NCBI RefSeq assembly: GCF_900176145.1
Contig: NZ_FWWY01000001.1
Coordinates: 3,453,011 to 3,517,010, forward strand
Source of the DNA: Sulfobacillus thermosulfidooxidans DSM 9293
Lineage (GTDB): Bacteria > Bacillota > Sulfobacillia > Sulfobacillales > Sulfobacillaceae
Length of the DNA stretch: 64,000 bases
Reading direction: 5' to 3'
How positions within the stretch are numbered: the first letter of the stretch is position 1; each line of letters opens with the position of its first letter. This document shows, one piece after another, positions 9,413 to 17,900 of the stretch. Below the pieces are notes generated by a model that worked only from the letters and a program-made list of their open reading frames with translations, ran no database searches and was not told where the DNA came from. The position numbers were made by a program, and so were the translations under genes.

Positions 9413-9692
9413 TTTGCTCGGTCTTCTTGGCTTGCTTGAGTTCATGAACCTTCTTTAACACTCCGGTCTGGCGAAGCAACGACCTGGCAGTGTCTGTCGG
9501 CTGGGCACCATTTTGAATCCATCGAATCGCCTTTTCCTCGTCGATTTTCACCACGGCAGGATTTTTGGTTGGGTCATAATAGCCAATTTCCTCAAGAAAT
9601 TTTCCATCTCGCGGAGAACGGGCATCCGCCACCACCACGCGATAAAACGGTCGCTTTTTTGCTCCCATTCGACGTAAACGAATTTTTACCAT
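9405..9692 (-). CDS. rpsP: 30S ribosomal protein S16
   Basis: A 95-residue S16. The N-terminus [18 protein letters not shown] and the segment [20 protein letters not shown] are textbook S16. It has a strong GGAGGG ribosome-binding site before ATG 9692. It lies 43 bases downstream of ffh and overlaps rimM. Confidence 0.97.
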   Translation of the reverse strand: MVKIRLRRMGAKKRPFYRVVVADARSPRDGKFLEEIGYYDPTKNPAVVKIDEEKAIRWIQNGAQPTDTARSLLRQTGVLKKVHELKQAKKTEQNV

Positions 9693-9735
9693 ATTGTTCC
9701 CTCCTCTCGCACATCACCATACAGACATTTCTCGC

Positions 9736-11085
9736 TTACCGAAGATCAGGAAAATCTTTAAAAGGAAGCTTTGGAAATTTTCTTTTATGGCCGCTACCTT
9801 TCATCTGTTTCATGACCTTCCGCATTTCATAAAATTGCTTGACAAGGCGGTTAACTTCCTGAACCGAGGTACCACTGCCTTTCGCAATACGTAAACGTCG
9901 ACTCCCATCAATAATATCGGGTTTGCGTCGTTCGAGTATCGTCATCGAATTAATGATGGCTTCGACTCGATCAAGTCCCTTGTCATCCACCTGATCCTTC
10001 AATTTGTTAAGATTTAAAGGACCCATTCCGGGCAGGAGCTCCATCACTTTGGACAAAGGCCCCAACTTCTTGACCTGCTTCAACATGGCTTGGAAATCTT
10101 CAAAATTAAAATCCTTCGTGCCAATGCGTTTGGCATGCGTCTCAATTTCGTCTTTATCAAGGGATTGTTCGGCCTTCTCAATCAAGGTCAAAACATCACC
10201 CATGCCCAGAATTCGCGAAGCCATACGATCAGGTTGAAAAGCTTCTAACGCATCAACTTTTTCTCCGGTTGCAATGAGTTTAATTGGCAGATCGGTGACG
10301 GCACGGATAGATAACGCCGCTCCACCACGCGCATCCCCATCCAATTTGGTCAAGATCACACCTGTGACTGGGAGCGTTTCCTTGAACGCTTTAGCCACAC
10401 GGACCGCATCCTGCCCTGTCATGGCGTCGACAACGAGCAATGTTTCGTGAGCTGGCACTTCTTTTTGCATCTGTACCAACTCATCCATTAACGCGTTATC
10501 TATGTGCAAACGGCCAGCGGTGTCGACTAAAATGACATCTTTAGCCATTTGTCGGCTTCGCTGCCAGCCTTCTCGGACCAATTGGACAGGCGACAATCCA
10601 TCTTCGTAGATGACCGGAACGCCAATTTGTTGACCCAACGCTTGGAGTTGATCGACGGCAGCCGGGCGGTAAATATCTGTTGCCACCATCAGGGGTTGAC
10701 GGCCTTGTTGCTTCAACATTTTGGCCAATTTTGCTGTAGATGTCGTTTTCCCTGAGCCTTGAAGACCTACAAGGTAAATGACAGTCGGAGGATTAGAGGC
10801 CATTTTAATACGTTCTACGTGATTGCCCATTAGCTCTGTGAGCTGATCTCGGACAATGCGCACAACTCCCTGAGCAGGCGTCAAGCTTTCGAGAATATCT
10901 TGGCCAATGGCTTCTTGCTCAACACGACTTAAGAAATCCTTGACGACCTTAAAGTTGACATCTGCCTCAAGTAGCGCCATACGGACATCACGGAGACCTT
11001 CTCGCACATCATCTTCGGTCAACCGTCCCTTATTGCGCATACGCTTAAAGGTGTTTTGTAACTTTTCGGTCAGGTTGTCAAACAT
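9736..11085 (-). CDS. ffh: Signal recognition particle protein Ffh (SRP54)
   Basis: A 449-residue GTPase that binds signal sequences and 4.5S/6S RNA and delivers nascent chains to FtsY. The N domain is followed by the G domain with GLQGSGKTTSTAKLA (G1), DTAGRLHID (G3) and TKLDGDARGG (G4/G5). The methionine-rich M domain follows, with LPGMGPLN and the RNA-binding RRLRIAKGSGTSVQEVNRLVKQF helix-turn-helix region. The start overlaps the ylxM stop by 8 bases. Confidence 0.97.
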   Translation of the reverse strand: MFDNLTEKLQNTFKRMRNKGRLTEDDVREGLRDVRMALLEADVNFKVVKDFLSRVEQEAIGQDILESLTPAQGVVRIVRDQLTELMGNHVERIKMASNPPTVIYLVGLQGSGKTTSTAKLAKMLKQQGRQPLMVATDIYRPAAVDQLQALGQQIGVPVIYEDGLSPVQLVREGWQRSRQMAKDVILVDTAGRLHIDNALMDELVQMQKEVPAHETLLVVDAMTGQDAVRVAKAFKETLPVTGVILTKLDGDARGGAALSIRAVTDLPIKLIATGEKVDALEAFQPDRMASRILGMGDVLTLIEKAEQSLDKDEIETHAKRIGTKDFNFEDFQAMLKQVKKLGPLSKVMELLPGMGPLNLNKLKDQVDDKGLDRVEAIINSMTILERRKPDIIDGSRRLRIAKGSGTSVQEVNRLVKQFYEMRKVMKQMKGSGHKRKFPKLPFKDFPDLR

Positions 11086-11434
11086 CTAATAGCCCCTCCT
11101 CTCCTGCCAATTCCTCAATAATCTTCTCGGCTTCAACTTGCCACGGCCCTTTGGGTGCACTGTGAATGAGTGTCCAAAGGGATTTCAGTTGCTGCTGGCG
11201 CCGCGTCATATGATCTATTAGCGATAACTGTTTCTCCCACTGTTCCAATGTTTTCGCGCTTCGGTCGAGTAAATCGTGAATTGCCGCTCGGCTAACATTT
11301 TTGGCTTCCGCAATTTCCATGAGCGACCAGTCTTCAAGATAATAAAGGCGCCAAACATCTCTTTGGTGGTCAGTCAGCATTTTGCCATAGATATCATATA
11401 AAATATTGGCACGTTCACGGTTCAAACGTTCCAC
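11078..11434 (-). CDS. ylxM: YlxM family putative DNA-binding protein, SRP-associated
   Basis: A 118-residue helix-turn-helix protein of the YlxM/p13 family, always found next to ffh. LYDIYGKMLTDHQRDVWRLYYLEDWSL and EIAEAKNVSRAAIHDLL fit the sigma-70 region 4-like HTH of that family. GTG 11434 is preferred: it gives an N-terminus of the right length, and the upstream TTG at 11479 coincides with the predicted transcription start. In streptococci YlxM stimulates SRP GTPase activity; the same role here is an inference. Confidence 0.88.
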   Translation of the reverse strand: MERLNRERANILYDIYGKMLTDHQRDVWRLYYLEDWSLMEIAEAKNVSRAAIHDLLDRSAKTLEQWEKQLSLIDHMTRRQQQLKSLWTLIHSAPKGPWQVEAEKIIEELAGEEGLLDV

Positions 11435-11484
11435 AGTCCCACCCCGGTCTGCTGTTAAGCAAAAATGCTTTACAGACAAAATCC

Positions 11485-11513
11485 ATCATACTGAACGGAT
11501 AACGGAATGTCAA
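11485..11513 (-). promoter_or_regulatory. Promoter of the ylxM-ffh-rpsP-rimM-trmD operon
   Basis: On the minus strand, a perfect TTGACA (11508-11513) and TATGAT (11485-11490) are separated by 17 bases. The predicted start is near 11478. A second overlapping TTGACA copy lies 6 bases upstream. This is one of the strongest vegetative promoters in the window and fits a ribosome/SRP operon. Confidence 0.85.
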
Positions 11514-11821
11514 TGTCAATGACGAAAGTCCATTATCCGTCGAGCCTGGGTAAAGTCATGTTTTCATGGAAGCAAAGTGGTCAAAAGCCATCATGGTCTT
11601 TCATAATCAGATGTCGATAACCTAACCGTAAGAAGGCGCTCGCCGCCTCCTGTGTCGAAGCACGATGATAAATGCGCACAAGGGTTATTGAGAAAACATG
11701 TTATGATGGCGTTAAAAGACCCCGAAGCCTTTTAAGGCCATCACACTGATCTTTGAAGTTTTGAGCAGACACAAGATGACCCAGTTTTTGGTTTCGGAAG
11801 GGATTATACGGATCACACTCG
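11514..11821 (-). other. Intergenic region between the sucrose-type genes and ylxM
   Basis: About 300 bases carry no convincing gene. On the minus strand, 11581-11679 could encode a 32-residue peptide starting with GTG and containing TQEAASAFLRLGYRHL, but no ribosome-binding site precedes it. It may be the tail of a decayed gene. A short dyad (GCCTTTTAAGGC near 11728) might be a weak terminator for the upstream gene pair. I see no RNA motif. Confidence 0.4.
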
Positions 11822-12544
11822 TTATTGACGTTGTGGTTCTAACCACTGCTGCAGTCCATCTAAAACACCTAATGCGCCCGGATAGCGCGAACGCACGATC
11901 CATTCAGGTAGGCAATTTCGTACCGACGCATCTCCATTGGCCACCAAGACACCGGGATAGTGGTTAACCAGCATATCGCCGTCATTTTCAGCATCCCCTG
12001 CGACAAAGCAATTTTGCGCTTTAATGCCAATCCGGCGCAAAATATATTGTAAGGCCCGGCTTTTTAGCGCCGTACACGGCAAGATATCGAGTCGGCTTTC
12101 ATTAGGATGCCATAACATCCGCACTGTCAAATGATGCTGTGTTAAATACGATTTCACAACCGGCAGCAAACTCGGATCTTGCAGTTCAAATGCTACGCGC
12201 CAATGAGAACTGCGTCCCCGGTAAATAACTCCCGACACTTCACTCAGTGCCGTGCGAAGGCGCCGAGGCGACCAATGGCGCCGTTGTTCAAATGCCCAAT
12301 ATTCATCGACTTCGAAATGGGGTCCCCAATAAATGTCGGCTCCCACATCGGTTGCAATCGCAAGCGGTGTGGGAAACCCGTAGCGTGTAATAATTGAGCA
12401 GGCATTGTTCAGCGTACGGCCCGTAAGATAAATAACTCCAAGCTCGGGATGCGCCAAAAGATAATCCCGAACAGCCTGTTCTCCTCCATGGCCGATTAAG
12501 GTTCCATCAATATCAGTAGCCAACACCCGCTTGATGGCGGCCAC
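11822..12544 (-). CDS. HAD-family phosphatase, sucrose-6-phosphate phosphatase-like
   Basis: A 240-residue HAD-superfamily hydrolase, most like sucrose-6-phosphate phosphatase, which would release sucrose from sucrose 6-phosphate. The four HAD motifs are visible: ATDIDGTL near the N-terminus, YLTGR, the Lys in TALKSRAL, and GDAENDGDML. The segment IATDVGADIYWG matches the family's VGTEIYY-type loop in the cap region. GTG 12544 is chosen because GGAGG lies 9 bases upstream. It overlaps the 3' end of the glycosyltransferase gene by 32 bases, so the two are translated from one message. Mannosyl-3-phosphoglycerate or glucosyl-3-phosphoglycerate phosphatase is a possible alternative substrate class. 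Confidence 0.75.
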   Translation of the reverse strand: MAAIKRVLATDIDGTLIGHGGEQAVRDYLLAHPELGVIYLTGRTLNNACSIITRYGFPTPLAIATDVGADIYWGPHFEVDEYWAFEQRRHWSPRRLRTALSEVSGVIYRGRSSHWRVAFELQDPSLLPVVKSYLTQHHLTVRMLWHPNESRLDILPCTALKSRALQYILRRIGIKAQNCFVAGDAENDGDMLVNHYPGVLVANGDASVRNCLPEWIVRSRYPGALGVLDGLQQWLEPQRQ

Positions 12545-13739
12545 TGGACGCCACCTCCTCATACACTACATGTAGCCGTTGTGCCATGTGGTTAACGGTG
12601 TGGTGTCGTTGAATAATTTCTTGCCCGTTAGTTCCCATTTGCCTGGCACGATTAGGAGTTTGCCACAACTCTAACGCGTTTTGCCACAATTGGTCAATAC
12701 GTGAACGCTCAACAAGAATGCCAGTAAATCCGGGCTCGATCCAGTCTTCCACGCCCGGTACATTGGTTCCCACCACCGCACAACCCGACGCCATCGCCTC
12801 GATAACAGCCATGCCCAAGGTCGGTCCTTGATTTGGGGCAATTAACACCGTGGCTGAACCCATATAGGTGGCGATGGCGTGATGGGGCATGGGACCGAGA
12901 AACCGCACATGCCCGTTGAGTTTTTCGGACAAAGAGCGCAATGTCGGGTTCGTCGGCTGTCCGTCGACAACCTCACCGGGACCGCCCCCAATGACTAAGA
13001 GCGTTAAATCCGGCGGCAACGAAGCGCGCGTCATCACTTCGAGAACTTCTTGAATTCCCCGTCCTTTATTCAAACGGCCGACATATAAAATGGGAGGCTT
13101 ATTTAAGCCTAATCCTCGTAATAACGGTCCAGCATCACGCACAAAGAAATTCGTAATATCGACAGCGGGTGGGACCACGTAAATAGGCACTTTCGGTGCC
13201 ATTTGATGGATCATTTCACTTTCTTTCAAATAGGGGACCACGACGCCTTGAGCCTGTTCGATGAGTTGTCGCTCTGTTTGTAACCGGATAGAAGACACCT
13301 CATCCCCCGGTCGCAGAATCCATTGCCCCATTTTATACGGCGAATGAATCCACGGTAAACGCAGTTCACGGGCGAGGCGAACAGCCACCATTCCCGAAAT
13401 CCAGAAATGACTATGAATAATATGATATTCGCGATGTTGTTCACGGATCCAGGTTAACACTTGCTGAATAATTGCGTCCTGATTACGATGCCAATCTGCA
13501 TCGGACGACAAGCGTCCTTTCCAGCCTGTCAGCCGAATGACTTGTCCCAAATGGCCAAAGGAATACCGTTCGGGTAAGTGGTCCTCTTGACGTAATGTGA
13601 TAATATCGACGGCATAACCTAGATGTTGCAGATTTCGGCCCATTTGCCGAACAATAACTTGTTGACCTCCCGTTTCACCGCCGTCTAAGGGATTTAAAGG
13701 ATCGGCGCGTAAGGAGATTTGTAAAACACGTTTCATCAT
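12513..13739 (-). CDS. GT4-family glycosyltransferase, sucrose-phosphate synthase-like
   Basis: A 408-residue GT-B glycosyltransferase. The N-terminal donor loop DGGETGGQQVIVRQMGR resembles sucrose-phosphate synthases. Typical C-terminal GT4 segments follow: ILYVGRLNKGRGIQEVL, VRFLGPMP and IEAMASGCAVVGTN. The first Glu of the usual E-x7-E motif is replaced (PTLGMAVIE), which lowers confidence in the exact reaction. The neighbouring phosphatase suggests a two-step route UDP- or ADP-glucose + fructose 6-phosphate to sucrose 6-phosphate to sucrose. ATG 13739 has GGAGG 10 bases upstream. A promoter, a cyclic-di-AMP riboswitch and a terminator precede it, which fits production of a compatible solute. 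Other GT4 products cannot be excluded. Confidence 0.72.
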   Translation of the reverse strand: MMKRVLQISLRADPLNPLDGGETGGQQVIVRQMGRNLQHLGYAVDIITLRQEDHLPERYSFGHLGQVIRLTGWKGRLSSDADWHRNQDAIIQQVLTWIREQHREYHIIHSHFWISGMVAVRLARELRLPWIHSPYKMGQWILRPGDEVSSIRLQTERQLIEQAQGVVVPYLKESEMIHQMAPKVPIYVVPPAVDITNFFVRDAGPLLRGLGLNKPPILYVGRLNKGRGIQEVLEVMTRASLPPDLTLLVIGGGPGEVVDGQPTNPTLRSLSEKLNGHVRFLGPMPHHAIATYMGSATVLIAPNQGPTLGMAVIEAMASGCAVVGTNVPGVEDWIEPGFTGILVERSRIDQLWQNALELWQTPNRARQMGTNGQEIIQRHHTVNHMAQRLHVVYEEVASSGRHQAGVGY

Positions 13740-13763
13740 CGTGCAATAACCTCCATGGAACCG

Positions 13764-13794
13764 GGCAAAACAAAGCCCCGGATATTTCCCGGGG
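13764..13794 (-). terminator. Riboswitch-controlled terminator before the glycosyltransferase gene
   Basis: On the minus strand, CCCCGG and CCGGGG (13789-13794 and 13776-13781) form a six-base GC stem with a 7-base loop, followed by CTTTGTTTTG. The 5' side is extended by more C residues that could instead pair with the GGGGG just after the aptamer, giving a plausible antiterminator. The position between aptamer and ribosome-binding site is that of an expression platform. Confidence 0.75.
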
Positions 13795-13831
13795 GAAGGA
13801 GTCAAATTGATTATTAGACCTTGAGCCCCCT

Positions 13832-13934
13832 ACGCCTGCGAAGTTAGCTGACGGGTTCGGGCTGCGAGCATGCCCGTTGCATAGCAATTCACCCCAAAGG
13901 AACGGGTCCTCCGCTTCTTAATCGAATTCGGCGT
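13832..13934 (-). promoter_or_regulatory. Cyclic-di-AMP riboswitch (ydaO/yuaA type)
   Basis: The minus strand carries nearly every conserved block of the ydaO aptamer in order. A P1 strand ACGCC is followed by the small TTC..GAA hairpin and GCGGAGGACCC. Next come TTTGGGGTGAAT and GGGC, then CCGAACCCGTCAGC and TAACTTCGCAGGCGT, whose end re-pairs with ACGCC. This family binds cyclic di-AMP and normally switches its gene off by transcription termination at high ligand. It lies downstream of a good promoter and upstream of a terminator and the sucrose-synthase-like gene. Confidence 0.93.
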
Positions 13935-13951
13935 TATCAAGGTATACTTTG

Positions 13952-13981
13952 AGTATACGTGGGCAAGAGAAAAGGCGTCAA
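13952..13981 (-). promoter_or_regulatory. Promoter for the riboswitch leader, with a dyad over the -10 box
   Basis: On the minus strand, TTGACG (13976-13981) and TATACT (13952-13957) are 18 bases apart. The -35 box overlaps the ftsY stop codon, so the sucrose-type genes have their own transcript. The -10 box is part of a perfect inverted repeat GTATAC-N5-GTATAC (13942-13958), which could be an extra operator. Confidence 0.75.
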
Positions 13982-14898
13982 TCGCCTAAAATGGCACGGA
14001 CATAGCTTTCAGCGTCAAACGGCATCAGATCTTCCACTTTTTCTCCGACACCGATAAAACGAATGGGCACACCCAGTTCCCGTTTTATCGACAGCGCTAT
14101 TCCTCCTTTGGCTGTCCCATCGAGTTTCGTTAGGACAATTCCCGTCACCTGGACCGCCTCCAAAAACACTTGAGCTTGAGCTAGACCATTTTGACCAGTC
14201 GTCGCGTCAATAACTAGCCAGACTTGATGGGGCGCATCGGGCCGTTCTCGCCGAATCACTCGGACCACTTTTTGCAATTCTTGCATAAGATTCGATTTAT
14301 TGTGCAATCGTCCAGCCGTATCAATAATTGCTAAGTCACGGGAACGAGCAATTGCTGCTTGAACGGTATCGTAAGCCACTGCAGCAGAATCAGCTCCTGC
14401 TCCTTGGCTAATCACGTCCACACCGGCTCGCTGACCCCATTCCTGAAGCTGCTCAACCGCAGCAGCCCGAAATGTATCGGCCGCTCCCAAGATAACCTGG
14501 TACCCTTGACGTTTCATCATGTACGCAAATTTTCCCGCCGTGGTTGTTTTCCCGGTACCATTGACGCCAACCATTAACCATATGCTCGGTCTTTGCGGAT
14601 CAAGAAGGGTGGGATCAGATGCTTTTTCAAACAAGTCCACCATAATGTGCCGGAGTAATTCCATGACGTCATCCGCCCGCTGCGGATGAGAAATCCGGAC
14701 TTCTTCTCGCAATTGAGTCAGCAGGTAATCCACGGTATCATATCCAAGGTCAGCTTCAAATAAGATTTCTTCTAGCTGATCCCATAAGGAATCATCCCAT
14801 TGGCGTCCTTGAAACAACGTCCGCAGACGTCCACCCAAGCTGTCTCGAGTACGAGTCATCCCTTCTTTCAAACGATTCCAAAAACCAGCCATCGCCAT
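13978..14898 (-). CDS. ftsY: SRP receptor FtsY
   Basis: A 306-residue GTPase that docks the SRP-ribosome complex at the membrane. The N domain is followed by G-domain motifs [15 protein letters not shown] (G1), [27 protein letters not shown] (G3) and [10 protein letters not shown] (G4/G5). The short acidic A domain is nearly absent, as in Bacillus. ATG 14898 has AAGGA 7 bases before it, and the gene follows smc with a 4-base gap. In Bacillus ylxM-ffh would come next; here the sucrose-type genes intervene. Confidence 0.96.
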   Translation of the reverse strand: MAMAGFWNRLKEGMTRTRDSLGGRLRTLFQGRQWDDSLWDQLEEILFEADLGYDTVDYLLTQLREEVRISHPQRADDVMELLRHIMVDLFEKASDPTLLDPQRPSIWLMVGVNGTGKTTTAGKFAYMMKRQGYQVILGAADTFRAAAVEQLQEWGQRAGVDVISQGAGADSAAVAYDTVQAAIARSRDLAIIDTAGRLHNKSNLMQELQKVVRVIRRERPDAPHQVWLVIDATTGQNGLAQAQVFLEAVQVTGIVLTKLDGTAKGGIALSIKRELGVPIRFIGVGEKVEDLMPFDAESYVRAILGD

Positions 14899-14902
14899 TC
14901 AC

Positions 14903-17900
14903 CTATCCTTCCTCTGCTAATGGAGTGTGTTCAATGCGGACGGAAACTAACCGGCTCCGACCTTGACCGTCCCCAGCCACGCCCCACAGGGCGTCCGCTA
15001 TCGTCATCGTTGATTTATGGTGCGTGACAATCACATATTGGGTACGTCCATGATGCGCGCGAATATATTGCGCGACTTTTTGCGCATTGGCTTCATCTAA
15101 AGCCGCCTCGACTTCATCCAGAACAACAAACGGAGAAGGGCGAACGCTTAATAAAGCAAACAGCCAGGCAATCCCTCCTAGTGCCTTTTCTCCTCCAGAC
15201 AGCAAGGTCATGGTACTCGGCTTTTTACCGGGCGGTCGAATCCATAATTCAATCCCCCTTTCATCACCTTGGATCCATCGAAATCCGCCTTCTCCCCCCA
15301 ACAATGATAAACACGCTTGCTTAAATGCCTCTTCTACTTGAGAAGCCGTTTCGGCCAGGCGTGCATCCACCTCGTGGTCAATTTGTCGTAAGGTTTCGCG
15401 CAATTCATTTTTGGCGAGCTCGACATCGTGTCGTTCGGATTCTAAATACGCCAGACGCTCTTCTAGTTGTGTAAAGAGGGCATACACACCGGGACGGATG
15501 GGACCTAGTTGATCTAAAGCACTTTGCCATTCGTCGAGTAAGGTTTTGGCTCGAGGGATTTCCTCATCGGGTAACGGTTCGGCCTTGGGCGGTTCATATC
15601 CATCCCACCGGGTTGTGGTTTTGAGCAACTGTTGTTCAATATACGTGATGCGACCGGACATCTTCCGGTCCTCACTATCAATCGATCGTATCCGGCTTCC
15701 CAGCTGTTGGAGATCGTGATCCATTTGCGCCAATGTTTTCTGATACTCTTGAATGCGCTGGGATTCTATGTCAATTCGCTCAATCATATTTTCACGTTCC
15801 ACTCGGTAGGCCGAGAGAGCGCGCAGAACCTCATCCATTTGTGTTGATAATTGTTGCCGCCGTTGATCGATTTCTTGTGCTTGTTGAGTCAACCGCTGTT
15901 GTTCTTCGACATACCGAGCCAACAGTTCAAGGCGGTGACTCTGCACTTGCTGGGAACTCAAATAGGCTTGACGATGCGCGTTATATGCCTCTTTGAGCGC
16001 AGCAAGTTCTTGATCAATGGTGTGAGTATGATGAATTTTTTGTTCTAAGGCTTGTTTGGCTTCTTGGATGCGGGTTCGGTGGTCTGCCAATGATGTTAGC
16101 AGTTCCTGAACCTGGTCTTTGTTCCACTTTCCTCCCTCTAACAGCGCTCGTAAATGATTCAAGCGCTCAGCATATCGTGTCACCACAAGCTGGGCCTCTT
16201 CCCCTTGGCGTTGGGTTTCCGCAATCTGCCCTTCCAGTTCTTCCTGGCGTTGCTGCTGACGTGCTACCGACTGGGTTAAGGCATTTATTTGCTCAACCAG
16301 TGCCGCTGTCTTTTGAGGAAAATGGTTGCTGCGCCCGCGGTCACTCCCTCCTGAAATGGCTCCCCCTGACAAAATCACTTGACCGTCAAGGGTCACCATT
16401 TTATATCGAAATTGATGAAGACGCCCGATCGCATTGGCCACATCTAAGGATTCGATAAGCAGAACGCGGCCCAACACATAGCTTACCGCCGGAAATATCC
16501 GCTCATCAAAATCAATATGATCAATCGCCCACCCCACAACACCCTTTTGCTGGTTTAAGGCCCTATCCCGATCGGGAATGCTCGCTGCCCGGATTTGGTC
16601 CAGGGGAAGGATGGTCACACGTCCAGCCCGTTGACGCTTGAGCCATTCAATAACCTGACGCGCGTGCCATTCTGTTTCCGTCACCAGATCGTGACGCTGA
16701 GCGCCCAGAGCTATCTCGATAGCCTGAGAATAGTCCACAGGAACGGTAATCAACGAGGACAACGTTCCCAGAATTCCCTCAAGATGATGGATTTTACGTG
16801 CCTGCAAAACCGCCCGCACACTAAGAGGAAGAGTTTCTGCCTGATCTTCTAAGGATTTCATGGCTTTAACTTGAGCTTGAAGCTCCCACAGTGTTTTCTG
16901 GGAGCTATTAATCGACGCCACAATTTTTGCCAGTTCTCCTTGCAAAGTCTGCCGTTTTTCTCTTAACACGTTCTGGGTCTTTTGCGCTTTCTCCCACTCT
17001 AATTGAAGTTCGCGTTCTTCCTGTTCAAGGGATTCCAGTCGCGAGAGTAAATCCTCGTTGGTCGACGCTATTTGAAAAGTGCCTTCTAAACGGGCTAAAC
17101 GTTTCTCCAACTCTTGCTGTTGATTTTCTAAATTCTGCAGGTCCTGTTCCAGTTGATTTCGCTCACGAACCGATTCGTTTAACGCATACTGTAAAGCTTG
17201 CACGTTCTTCTCCATATCTTGGAGTTCTTTATCGGCACCAGAGTCTGGCTCAATTTTCGCGTCAAGATCGTGTTGAGGGTATTTTACGTCAAGTTCGTCC
17301 AATTGTTGTGCAACCCATTGGGCTTGCTGTTTCAGCCCATTAGCCTCCCGTTCCAGGCCTTCTAACTCGGCTTCAAGCCGAGCAACGCGGGTCTCAACAG
17401 TAGCCAATGAATGTTTACGCGTCTCTAAACCGCTTTGAACCACCTCCAGCTCATGAAGCATCACTTGCCGGTTATTGTCAACTTCTTCTTGTTTTATTTG
17501 CAGCGCTTGTAATTCTTCTTGCAAGCTCTGGCGTTGTGCTAATAAGGTTTGTAAAGTCTCTTGCCATTCTTGTTTTTCGCGCATGGCTAAGTCATATTGG
17601 GTTAATTGATACCGCATTTGCAGTTCACTGTGCCGATGCTGCAACTCCAAATATTCTTTTTCGATACGCGCTTCTTCAGCAATGGCATCTTTTTGCTGGC
17701 GGACATCCGCAATCAAATCGCCTAACCTATCCAAATTCCTTTCAACATCGGTTAAATGCTGCAACGTCTCTTTGCGTTTAACCTTGTACCGAGAAATCCC
17801 TGCTGCTTCTTCCAATTGTTCTAGCCGTTCTTTGGGCTTCATCAACAATGCCGCTTCAACTCGGCCTTGCCCAATGATCGCATAATTAAACCGGCCAATT

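Noticed and set aside
11435-11479. TTG 11479 as the ylxM start
   Set aside because: It coincides with the predicted transcription start of a strong promoter and adds residues not seen in YlxM; GTG 11434 fits better.
11722-11745. GCCTTTTAAGGC dyad as terminator of the sucrose-type genes
   Set aside because: Only a 5-base stem; the following T run is broken by G-rich sequence. Mentioned only as possible.
16090-17781. Long plus-strand open frames inside smc (up to 138 residues)
   Set aside because: They are antisense to the well-conserved SMC coiled coil and hinge, with no ribosome-binding sites or recognisable domains.
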